Shown: positions 1 to 7,435 of the stretch, piece after piece
Position numbering within the stretch: the stretch's first letter is position 1
Layout: each line of letters starts with the position of its first letter
Source of the DNA: JBKBIP01 sp046297495
Lineage (GTDB): Bacteria; Planctomycetota; Planctomycetia; Gemmatales; Gemmataceae
DNA: 64,000 nucleotides
Assembly: GCA_046297495.1 (NCBI GenBank)
Contig: JBKBIP010000007.1
Coordinates: forward strand, 62,001-126,000
Reading direction: 5' to 3'
The notes under the pieces: generated by a model
What the model was told of the DNA's origin: nothing
Databases searched by the model: none
The model's input: only the letters and a program-made list of their open reading frames with translations
Made by a program: the position numbers and the translations under genes

Positions 1-2
1 CG

Positions 3-590
3 CTGCTCAGTCCCAGCGAGAACGCGGGGGCGGCATCCTTGCCGCGCAACGGTTTCGCGCGGCTGACCCAGCTGTGCTACCTGCGGCATTTCCTCGACCT
101 GTCTGCCGCGCAGCTAGGAGCGATGGAACGCTTGCACTACCAAACCTACGCAGATGATCCTGACATATTCGGCGCGACCGTGATGCGAACGTATGAGCAA
201 TCGTCCGACTTTCCCGAGATCACCGGCGTCCGGCAGCTGAAGGATATTCTGGCCGGGCACATGGCCCAGGGGAATTATCGCCCCGACCACTGGTGGCTGG
301 CCCATTATCGGCACCGGCCTGTCGGCGTGTTGATCCTGACCGAAATGCCAGAGTGGCGGAGCTGGGACGTGAGTTACGTGGGAGTTGTTCCCGAAGCGCG
401 GGGCCGAGGAGTGGGGCGTGAACTGATGCTCAAAGCCTTGCTCGAAGCCAAAACCGTCGCCGCCCCACAGCTGACCTTGGCCGTTGATGCGCGCAATCAA
501 CCGGCGCGACAGCTGTATCGACGATTGGGATTTGAAGAGTACGACCAGCGCGATGTGTATCTGGCCATTTGGAACAGAGCGAACGATTGA
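3..590 (+). CDS. GNAT-family N-acetyltransferase (5' end outside window)
   Basis: C-terminal part of a GNAT acetyltransferase, which transfers an acetyl group from acetyl-CoA to an amine. The reading frame is open to the left edge, so the gene starts upstream; a TTG at 39 is only an internal candidate. The acetyl-CoA-binding motif A is clear (VGVVPEARGRGVGRELM), followed by the usual strand-helix end with ARNQPARQLYRRLGF, which is motif B. The substrate cannot be told. The stretch before motif A could be an N-terminal second GNAT-like half. It is followed by 279 bp without a gene and then the dnaA-family gene on the same strand. Confidence 0.85.
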   Translation: MLSPSENAGAASLPRNGFARLTQLCYLRHFLDLSAAQLGAMERLHYQTYADDPDIFGATVMRTYEQSSDFPEITGVRQLKDILAGHMAQGNYRPDHWWLAHYRHRPVGVLILTEMPEWRSWDVSYVGVVPEARGRGVGRELMLKALLEAKTVAAPQLTLAVDARNQPARQLYRRLGFEEYDQRDVYLAIWNRAND

Positions 591-869
591 CGGTTTTTCC
601 ACGCTGGAGACTGAGAAATCCAGCCAGGCAAGAGACCCCGATTGTGCGCTAAGTTCCAGGAATTCACTTGGTTAAGTCCTACACCAGCGAGCAGCGGCGA
701 ATTTCCCCAGAAAAAATAGTTGGCAGGGGAGACCGGGCATTCTACAATCGCATATCTCCGAGTCGATCTTCCGGGACAGGTCTTTCCCTCCTGACCACGG
801 GGCGAAATCTCTCTGGCCAACCAGATTACCATAATCTGGACGAGCAACGTATGCGCCAGGGGGTTCGGA

Positions 870-2306
870 TTGACGGTTAGTGAACAACAAATCATGGCCG
901 CGCTCGAGCAAGCCATCGCCAATCATGTTGGCGTGTCTCGGTATGAACTCTGGTTCGAGCACAAGACCAAGCTGCGCTGGGAAGAAGACCGGCTAATCGT
1001 CGGCGTTCCCAACCGCTTCTATCAAGAGTGGTTGCAGAAAACGTTCCTCGCCAACGTCAGCGCCGCCGCCAGCGAGGTCTTTGGCCAAGTCATGCAAGTA
1101 TGTTTCGTGATTGACCCGGAGTTATTCCGCGCCGCGCGGCAAGCACAAGCGGAAGTTCTCCCCCATGCTCCCGAAAACACGGATGTTTGCCCCTCTACCG
1201 CGCTGCCCGCCTCCACGACCGTTTCCGAGAAAACCGTGGTGCCAGCTACTGGCCGCCGTGCCGAGCGCGTGCCCCACCGGCGGCGCCTAAGCGAATTTGT
1301 TGTTGGCCCTTGCAACCGCATGGGGCACGCTTCCGCGCTAAGTGTCGTCGAGGAACCGGGGCAATCGGCCAATCCACTGGTTCTGTATGGCGCTGTGGGG
1401 ACTGGCAAAACTCACTTGCTCGAAGGCATCTATGTTGGCCTCAAGCACGCCCGCCCGCAGTGGCGCGTTCATCTCGTCACGGCGGAAGAATTCACCAATC
1501 GCTTTATTCCAGCGTGTCGTTCGGGCAAGCTTGGTAGTTTTCGCAAGTATTTCCGCGAATGTGATGGGTTGCTAGTGGATGATTTGCACTTCTTGGCCAG
1601 CAAACGCGCCACCCAAGAAGAGTTTCTGCATACCTTCGATGTCTTGTTCGCCCAAGGAAAACAGCTTGTTGTCAGCTGTGACTGCCATCCCAAGTTGTCC
1701 GAGGAGTTCACGCCGGAGCTGGTGGATCGACTAATGGGAGGGGCGGTCTGGGGGCTGCAACCGCCGGACGCGGATACGCGTCTGGCCATCTTGCGGGCCA
1801 AAGCCGCTGGCGCCGCACCAACGATCCCCGAACCGATTCTTCAGTTTGTCTCCAGTCAGCTGCGCGGCAATGTGCGCGAGTTGGAAGGGGCGTTGCACAG
1901 CCTGCGCCATTTCAGCCGGGTTACGGGCCGGCCTCTTGACATGGACATGGCGCGAGAAGCGTTGGGGGAGCTGCTGCGCCACGCGGTGCGCGTGGTGCGG
2001 CTGGCCGATGTCGAGCAGGCGGTTTGCCGGATATTGCGTCTGGAGGAGCGGGCGTTACGCACCCAAGAGCGGGCTTGGGCGGTGAGTCATCCGCGCATGG
2101 TGGCGATGTTCTTGGCCCGCAAACATACCGCCGCCTCGTACAGCGACATCGGCCGGCACTTCGGCGGCAGAAATCACAGCACCGCCTTGGCCGCCGAGAA
2201 GAAAGTCCGCCAATGGCTGCAAGCCGACGAATCGTTGATGCTCGGTTCTGGTCGCTTCCGTGTGCGCGATGTCGTGGAGCTGATCGAGCGGGAATTGCAG
2301 CGCTGA
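870..2306 (+). CDS. dnaA: DnaA-family replication initiator
   Basis: A 478-residue protein with the full DnaA layout. Residues 1-85 resemble domain I, followed by a linker. The AAA+ core has Walker A GAVGTGKT (about 174-181) and Walker B LLVDD (234-238). Domain IV has the DnaA signature as IGRHFGGRNHSTAL near residues 425-440. DnaA binds DnaA boxes and opens the origin, or in paralogs acts as a regulator. The TTG start at 870 is preceded by AGGGGG with suitable spacing and gives a complete domain I. Box VII reads LVDRLMGGAV, keeping the arginine but losing the usual aromatic residues, so it is somewhat divergent. I see no TTATCCACA-like boxes in the flanks and no dnaN or gyrB neighbours, so it may not be the origin-linked copy. 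Confidence 0.88.
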   Translation: MTVSEQQIMAALEQAIANHVGVSRYELWFEHKTKLRWEEDRLIVGVPNRFYQEWLQKTFLANVSAAASEVFGQVMQVCFVIDPELFRAARQAQAEVLPHAPENTDVCPSTALPASTTVSEKTVVPATGRRAERVPHRRRLSEFVVGPCNRMGHASALSVVEEPGQSANPLVLYGAVGTGKTHLLEGIYVGLKHARPQWRVHLVTAEEFTNRFIPACRSGKLGSFRKYFRECDGLLVDDLHFLASKRATQEEFLHTFDVLFAQGKQLVVSCDCHPKLSEEFTPELVDRLMGGAVWGLQPPDADTRLAILRAKAAGAAPTIPEPILQFVSSQLRGNVRELEGALHSLRHFSRVTGRPLDMDMAREALGELLRHAVRVVRLADVEQAVCRILRLEERALRTQERAWAVSHPRMVAMFLARKHTAASYSDIGRHFGGRNHSTALAAEKKVRQWLQADESLMLGSGRFRVRDVVELIERELQR

Positions 2307-2610
2307 TGATTCATCACCCCATGTCAAAATATACCAATCTGGAAAGCCGCCGCGAGTTTGCCGGTTGTAACGCTCCTGGTGATTAAGCAAGTTCTTCTTG
2401 ATAAATGCCAGGCGATTTTATTGGGCGTTCGCCCCATTGGTTGCCGATTCTATTTGTGCTGGATGCGGCGCTCCTGTTGGGGATAAGGCCGCATCGCGGA
2501 TTACTCTTTGCATCGTAAACATTGGTGGTAACGAAAGGGAAGGGACGCTGGAACGTTACCACTGAACGGGTACGATCGATTTTCGGGCTATTCTGTCCAA
2601 AGGAGTCGCG
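2307..2610. other. Intergenic region upstream of small secreted protein
   Basis: No gene is seen in these 304 bp. The stretch is richer in A/T than its surroundings and contains the inverted repeat at 2525-2562 listed separately. It probably carries the promoter for the gene at 2611. Confidence 0.5.
2525..2562. promoter_or_regulatory. 9-bp inverted repeat upstream of secreted protein gene
   Basis: GTGGTAACG (2525-2533) and CGTTACCAC (2554-2562) are exact reverse complements separated by 20 bases, ending 48 bp before the start codon at 2611. It could be a protein-binding site or an mRNA leader hairpin. Function is inferred only from position. Confidence 0.35.
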
Positions 2611-3021
2611 ATGAAACGCTTTGCCTTGCTGGTTTGCGCCGCAGTGAGTCTGACGGTCGGCACCAAGGAAGCTCAGGCGGGTTGGGGTTGCACCTATGGC
2701 GGTCATCAGCCGTGGTACAACATTTTTGCCTGTCGCAACAAGTGCTTGACACCGGAAGAACAACGCTTGCAGCGCTTCTGGCACGATTACTACAATGCCC
2801 TGGGCAAGTATTACAAGGCCCTGGATAACATTGATTGGGTCGCATACTACAAGAACCACGGCTACCAGATCAACCAAGGTTGCGGTGGTGGCGGCGGGTG
2901 CTGCCGGATCAATTACGCTCCGGTCTTCGTCAGCCCCACCATGCAGTGGGCCGTGCCGAATGGCTGTCTCAGTGGTCCCCCTTGTGGCCCAAACTGCTGC
3001 GGCCCGATGGGACATTACTAA
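2611..3021 (+). CDS. Small Cys/Gly-rich secreted protein
   Basis: A 136-residue protein with an N-terminal signal peptide (MKRFALLVCAAVSLTVG, likely cut after EAQA). The mature part is aromatic-rich and then Gly/Cys-rich (GCGGGGGCC, and several Cys near the C terminus), suggesting an exported disulfide-stabilised or metal-binding protein. The ribosome site AAAGGAG lies 6 bp before ATG, in a block AAAGGAGTCGC shared with the next gene. A strong intrinsic terminator follows at 3081. I do not recognise a named family; small proteins of this style are common in planctomycetes. Confidence 0.7.
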   Translation: MKRFALLVCAAVSLTVGTKEAQAGWGCTYGGHQPWYNIFACRNKCLTPEEQRLQRFWHDYYNALGKYYKALDNIDWVAYYKNHGYQINQGCGGGGGCCRINYAPVFVSPTMQWAVPNGCLSGPPCGPNCCGPMGHY

Positions 3022-3080
3022 GAGATCGAACGCCTGCTTCTAATTCGTCGAGTGCGCTTGGGGGTGGTCCCCAAGTAAAT

Positions 3081-3124
3081 CCAGGCCGGGATACTTACCC
3101 AGTATCCTGGCCTGGTGTTTTTTT
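3081..3124 (+). terminator. Rho-independent terminator
   Basis: CCAGGCCGGGATACT (3081-3095) pairs with AGTATCCTGGCCTGG (3101-3115) over 15 bp with one G-T pair and a 5-base loop, followed after two bases by seven T (3118-3124). It ends the transcript of the small secreted protein at 2611. Confidence 0.9.
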
Positions 3125-3279
3125 CTCCCTATCCACGACAACTTCGACAAGGTTTGCCACTTTTCCCATCAAAAAATCATCGCCGCATGTCGATCCAGCA
3201 TCCGGCCGCCTCGGAATAGGGTAGGTTATGAGTAAAGGAAACGCTACTCCCCTGAATCCTACCTCCGAAAGGAGTCGCT

Positions 3280-3603
3280 ATGTCCGCGACCGTTTCCAGC
3301 TTGGCCGCGTTGTTGCTGTCATTCTCCGCTTCTCAAGGTCATCCGGGGGCGTGCTGCCCGCCGCATGCATTGGGTCCAGGTTGGCCCTGTCCCTACCAGG
3401 TGCCGAATACGTTTGGTCCAGGGACGTTTTGTAGCTCCCCCCAAGGAATGCGTTACGGCCCCAATTACAATCTGGTACCGCCGTTTCCGCCGTTCAATGG
3501 CTTGTTGCCAGTCCCCGCGCCACCGCGCCAAGGATGTGTCCCCAAGGTATTCCCAACACATCCGTATGCGCGCAGTCCGCGCGATTTCTTCATGTTGGAT
3601 TAG
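3280..3603 (+). CDS. Small Pro-rich secreted protein
   Basis: A 107-residue protein with a hydrophobic N terminus (signal peptide to about residue 19) and a Pro/Gly/Cys-rich mature part ending in ARSPRDFFMLD. ATG at 3280 follows AAAGGAGTCGCT, nearly the same translation-start block as the gene at 2611, so the two may be co-regulated at translation or derive from one duplicated leader. No family with known function is recognised. It is probably an exported structural or envelope-associated protein. Confidence 0.6.
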   Translation: MSATVSSLAALLLSFSASQGHPGACCPPHALGPGWPCPYQVPNTFGPGTFCSSPQGMRYGPNYNLVPPFPPFNGLLPVPAPPRQGCVPKVFPTHPYARSPRDFFMLD

Positions 3604-3848
3604 GAAAACACCTGACCCGACGAGCGGAAGCCGTAAGACCCCTGGGTTATTGCCAGCCATCAGCCATCGGGGACTCGCGTTCCCCGCTCATCAAAGAATT
3701 TACGTCCCCCGCTGCTTTGAAAATAGTGGGACGGGATTTATCGGTTCGCGTTCGCGTCCTCGTGCGCGAACTGATGAATCCTCTGTGCCGTCTGGCATTT
3801 TCATGGTTTCTGGGTGTCGCGCCGCGGCATGACGACTCGCCAAGGAAC

Positions 3849-4319
3849 TTACGCTCCCTGCTCATCACGATGAACCTGAGCTTCCAATGCCTCGATGCGC
3901 TGGCGCAGCTCCTCCGGCAAGGGCACCTTGCAGCCGCGTACGTAATGGTAGGATACGATGATCCCTTCCCCTTCCGTGGCGACCGCTCGCAGTTGTTTGC
4001 TGACAATGCGATGGGTCATGGTGAATCGATCCGTGTCGATGGCGCTGACCCTGGCCCCGATGCAAATGGTGTCGGGATAGGTCAACGGCTTGCGAAAGCG
4101 GGCCTGGGTCGCGGCCAGGATCGGGCCAATGCCGGTCTCGTTCTCATATTCCAACCAACGCAAACGCCGGAAATACTCCAGCCGCGCGTTCTCCAAATAG
4201 CGAAAATACACCGTGTTGTTCACATGTTGATAAGCGTCCATCTCCCCCCAAACGACTGCCTGTTCGATGACCACGGGGAAATCCGCCAGCAATTCCAAGG
4301 CCCAAGGTTCCAGATGCAT
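3849..4319 (-). CDS. Acyl-CoA thioesterase, 4HBT hot-dog fold
   Basis: A 156-residue single hot-dog-domain thioesterase that hydrolyses acyl-CoA thioesters. The 4HBT active-site segment reads WGEMDAYQHVNNTVYFRYLE, with the Asp and the HVNN turn typical of the YbgC/4-hydroxybenzoyl-CoA thioesterase group. Its start lies 5 bp downstream of the stop of the NT-HD gene on the same strand, so the two form an operon. The acyl substrate cannot be predicted. Confidence 0.85.
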   Translation of the reverse strand: MHLEPWALELLADFPVVIEQAVVWGEMDAYQHVNNTVYFRYLENARLEYFRRLRWLEYENETGIGPILAATQARFRKPLTYPDTICIGARVSAIDTDRFTMTHRIVSKQLRAVATEGEGIIVSYHYVRGCKVPLPEELRQRIEALEAQVHRDEQGA

Positions 4320-4324
4320 GATGG

Positions 4325-5428
4325 TTACCCGTTACTACGTTCCAGTTCCTTCAAATAATCGAGCGCCTCGTCCACGGTGCCGACGACCGCCCCCGGCACC
4401 CGCCCTTGATCGTCCAGCTCGCGTAGCAGCAACAAATCCTCCAAATCTGGCGAGGCTTGCAGCTCTCTTCGCAGCTTGGCCGGCAGCTTGCCAGCGCGAT
4501 ACGCATGGGCATCCATGTGATGGGCGATGAGGAAGCGCGTCCGCTCCGTGATCAAACCGTCCAAGGCGGATAGACCGGCATTCACATGATCGCGCGCGTC
4601 GATTCCTTTACCAACGTCGTGCAGCAAGGCGGCCAGCAGAAATTCCTCGTCGTAGGGGCGTTGGTCCTTGGCCAGCTCAAACACCTGCAACGAATGATAG
4701 AGCACGTCCCCTTCGGGATGATATACGGGAGATTGCCGGACATTTTCTAACGGCATCAGCAACATTCGATACAGGGGATAGGGGTCCACCGTTTCTTGCC
4801 GCTGCTCCAACTCCTGCTCCAGATCGAGTTCGGGATATTCCCGCGCCAGCAGCTCCTCCAGCTCGCGGATGGAGGCACGCTCAATCGGCTTGCCGGTGAT
4901 GGAGCTTTTGAAAACATAATGCGCTTTGTCCTCGGGGTACACTGTCAATTCAAAATTGAACCGAGCGTGAACGTGGAGGTGCGTGAAGACCCGGCTCTCG
5001 CCGTGCTTGACGACCTGTTTGCGTTCGATATCGAACTGATAGCCTTCGTTTTCGAGTAAATCGGCCACCGGCCCGACGCTATCGCTGAAGACGTGAATAT
5101 CGATGTCGGAGCCTTTGCGCACATGGCCGGTCATCACCGAGCCAATCAGCCGAGGGCGAAAGCGCCGCAGCACGCGCATGAGGCGTAGCGCTTCCAAGCG
5201 CATGTCGCGCAGGTGTTCGGTCCGTTTGTCCCCTTCATGGATGCGCGCGAAGACTTGGATCAGCTCGCGGATCTCGGCATTGGAGGGCAAATCCTCGGGT
5301 TTGTAGGAATGGCGGCACAGGCGCTTGGCGGCCTTGCGCTTGGCGGTGAAGTATTCCGACTCGACCCGTTCATACATCAATCGGGCGGCCTCGAAGGCAA
5401 TTGCTTGACGCAGCTTATCACTAGACAT
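4325..5428 (-). CDS. Nucleotidyltransferase-HD domain protein
   Basis: A 367-residue two-domain protein. The first half carries a nucleotidyltransferase core (GS near RLIGSVMTG, then GSDIDIHVF with the metal-binding Asp pair). The second half is an HD phosphohydrolase domain with HSLQ, LLHDVGKG and HH residues. This NT-plus-HD order recalls CCA-adding enzymes and nucleotide-modifying HD proteins, but the RNA-binding regions of CCA enzymes are not evident, so the substrate is open. ATG at 5428 is preferred over a GTG at 5524 because GAAAGG abuts it and the upstream residues look non-coding. The thioesterase follows 5 bp downstream. Confidence 0.78.
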   Translation of the reverse strand: MSSDKLRQAIAFEAARLMYERVESEYFTAKRKAAKRLCRHSYKPEDLPSNAEIRELIQVFARIHEGDKRTEHLRDMRLEALRLMRVLRRFRPRLIGSVMTGHVRKGSDIDIHVFSDSVGPVADLLENEGYQFDIERKQVVKHGESRVFTHLHVHARFNFELTVYPEDKAHYVFKSSITGKPIERASIRELEELLAREYPELDLEQELEQRQETVDPYPLYRMLLMPLENVRQSPVYHPEGDVLYHSLQVFELAKDQRPYDEEFLLAALLHDVGKGIDARDHVNAGLSALDGLITERTRFLIAHHMDAHAYRAGKLPAKLRRELQASPDLEDLLLLRELDDQGRVPGAVVGTVDEALDYLKELERSNG

Positions 5429-5852
5429 CCTTTCACATGCGCCGTTATCAAGCCCATCAACGCGGCGCGGGGCTATGGCAAGCGTGATCGTGGCGATTCT
5501 ACCCGAACTCTGGTTCCGTGGCACTCCTGGTTTCGCGCGCTTGACGCGCGGCAGGAACCCACCAAGACATTATCTTCTTCTTATTTTACCTCATACCCAT
5601 CTTGCCTTGGAAGCCACTACCCATGTTTCCGAGCCACGGCAGTTTGGTTACTTTGGTTTTGCCAAGCAATGCAGGAGGGAAATGGGGAGGTGATTGATGG
5701 CTTCGATGTGGGAACACTACTACCACTAGCGAAACGCACACATTCCTTGGCGGTGTTGTCAAGGGAATGGGTGCGTCTCACCGCAAATGCCGGATAATTA
5801 GGCCGATACTCAAGAGAGTGTTGTTCGACGTATCCTATCGATGCATGAATAT
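5429..5852. other. Intergenic region between two minus-strand genes
   Basis: 424 bp with no convincing gene. It holds a GC-rich start, an AT-richer middle (5570-5700) and no clear hairpin with a T run. It probably contains the promoter for the NT-HD/thioesterase pair. Confidence 0.5.
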
Positions 5853-7244
5853 CTACCCCATAATCTCATGGGCCACCCGCCCGTACACGTCGGTCAGGCG
5901 GAAATCGCGGCCAGCGTAGCGGTAGGTTAGTTTTTCGTGATCGAGACCAAGCAGCCAGAGGAGGGTGGCGTGCAGGTCGTGCATGTGCAGCTTGTCTTTG
6001 ACAGCGAAGTAGCCATATTCATCGGTTTCGCCGTAGCTGAAGCCGGTCTTGACGCCGCCCCCGGCCAGCCACATGGTAAAGCCCTGCGGGTTGTGGTCTC
6101 GTCCATCGCGGCCTTGGGCAACGGGAGTGCGACCAAACTCACCCCCCCACAACACTAACGTATCCTTCAATAAGCCCCGTTTCTTCAAATCAGTCAGCAG
6201 GCCGGCGATGGGTTTGTCCACCTCGGCGGAGTTCTTCTCGTGGCCGCCTTTCAGGTTACCATGCTGGTCCCATTTGAAGCTGTGCGACACCTGAATGAAG
6301 CGCACGCCGGCTTCGGCGAAGCGGCGGGCCATCAGGCATTGCCGGCCAAAATCGTCGGTCGGATTTTGGCCGATGCCGTACAAGTCGAGCGTTGCTTTCG
6401 ATTCACCGCTGAGGTCCGTCAACCGGGGGACGGCGGTTTGCATCCGAAACGCCAATTCAAACGATTCGATGACTCCTTCGATACGATCATCGGGGCCGGC
6501 TTTATCCAAATGAGCACGATTCATGGCTTGGAGCAAGTCAAGCTGCCGGCGTTGCTGTTCGGTGGTGTATTGCGCGTTGGCGATGTGGCGAATGCGAGCA
6601 CTGGAGGCCGGCACGTTGGCGCTGCCGATGGAAGTACCTTGATACACCGCCGGCAAGAAAGCGTTGCCGTAATTCTGCACGCCGCCGTGGCCGCGCGTCG
6701 GGCAGATGGTGACGAAGCCAGGCAAATCCTGATTCTCGGTCCCCAGACCATAGACGACCCAGGACCCCATCGACGGGCGCGTGAGATTTTGCGCTCCGGT
6801 GTGCAATTGCAACACCGCTTGGCCGTGACTTTGCCCTTCGGTATGCAGCCCCTTGAGGAAGCACAAATCATCGACGTGCTTGGCCACTTCGGGGAACAGC
6901 GACGACACCCAGGCGCCACTTTCACCATGCTGGGCGAATTTCCACGGAGACGCCATCAGCTTGCGGCCGGTGCCGCCGGACACCAGCTTAGCCGGCTCAA
7001 AGGGCAAGTCCTTGCCGTCTTCTTTTTGCAAGCGCGGCTTGTAATCGAAAATATCGACATGCGATGGCCCACCATGCATGAACACGAAGATAATGCGTTT
7101 GGCTCGCGCTGGATGATGCCCTTGTTTCGGCGTCAATGGGTTATCCTTCGCCGCCGCCTCGGACGCCAACCCCGCCCAAGCCAGGTAGCCGAAGCCGATG
7201 GAAGCGTTTTGCAACATTTGCCGACGTGTCATGCGACCGAACAT
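5853..7244 (-). CDS. DUF1501 family secreted protein (PSD1 partner), copy 1
   Basis: A 463-residue DUF1501 protein, related in fold to alkaline phosphatase/sulfatase enzymes. The N terminus has a Tat-like signal (MTRRQML, then a hydrophobic stretch), so it is exported. Family hallmarks include FVFMHGGPSHVDIFDYKP, GSWVVYGLGTENQDLPGFV, WDQHGN and WGGEFGRTP. ATG at 7244 has GAGGAA upstream; the longer frame to 7319 would add a proline run translated from an artefactual G tract. It follows the PSD1 gene 7436-10351 on the same strand, the usual pairing in planctomycetes, although the assembly is broken between them. Its biochemical role is unknown. Confidence 0.88.
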   Translation of the reverse strand: MFGRMTRRQMLQNASIGFGYLAWAGLASEAAAKDNPLTPKQGHHPARAKRIIFVFMHGGPSHVDIFDYKPRLQKEDGKDLPFEPAKLVSGGTGRKLMASPWKFAQHGESGAWVSSLFPEVAKHVDDLCFLKGLHTEGQSHGQAVLQLHTGAQNLTRPSMGSWVVYGLGTENQDLPGFVTICPTRGHGGVQNYGNAFLPAVYQGTSIGSANVPASSARIRHIANAQYTTEQQRRQLDLLQAMNRAHLDKAGPDDRIEGVIESFELAFRMQTAVPRLTDLSGESKATLDLYGIGQNPTDDFGRQCLMARRFAEAGVRFIQVSHSFKWDQHGNLKGGHEKNSAEVDKPIAGLLTDLKKRGLLKDTLVLWGGEFGRTPVAQGRDGRDHNPQGFTMWLAGGGVKTGFSYGETDEYGYFAVKDKLHMHDLHATLLWLLGLDHEKLTYRYAGRDFRLTDVYGRVAHEIMG

Positions 7245-7277
7245 AGATCTTTCCTCGTGATGTCGATTCCGTTTAGC

Positions 7278-7346
7278 GGGGGGGGGGGGGGGGGGGGGGG
7301 GAGGGAAAAAAAACACCAAGAAACCACTCCACCCACNNNNNNNNNN
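7278..7346. other. Assembly artefact: 24-base G run plus N gap
   Basis: A run of 24 G (7278-7301), an AGGG and eight A, then low-complexity sequence and ten N (7337-7346). Long G runs are a known failure mode of two-colour sequencing, and the N marks a scaffold join. The sequence from about 7278 to 7430 between the two genes should not be trusted. Confidence 0.9.
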
Positions 7347-7435
7347 TCCTTTGGGGTGTGGCTTTTTTGGGGGGACGTTTGGAGGAGGTTGAAATCGGGG
7401 AAACTCCTCTGTGAAGTTTCGCTAACCGTGCCATA

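Noticed and set aside
591..2610. Replication origin flanking the dnaA-family gene
   Set aside because: No TTATCCACA-like cluster, no AT-rich unwinding stretch and no usual neighbours were found.
7245..7319. N-terminal extension of DUF1501 containing nine prolines
   Set aside because: Produced by the G run; the ATG at 7244 has a ribosome site and begins the Tat-like signal.
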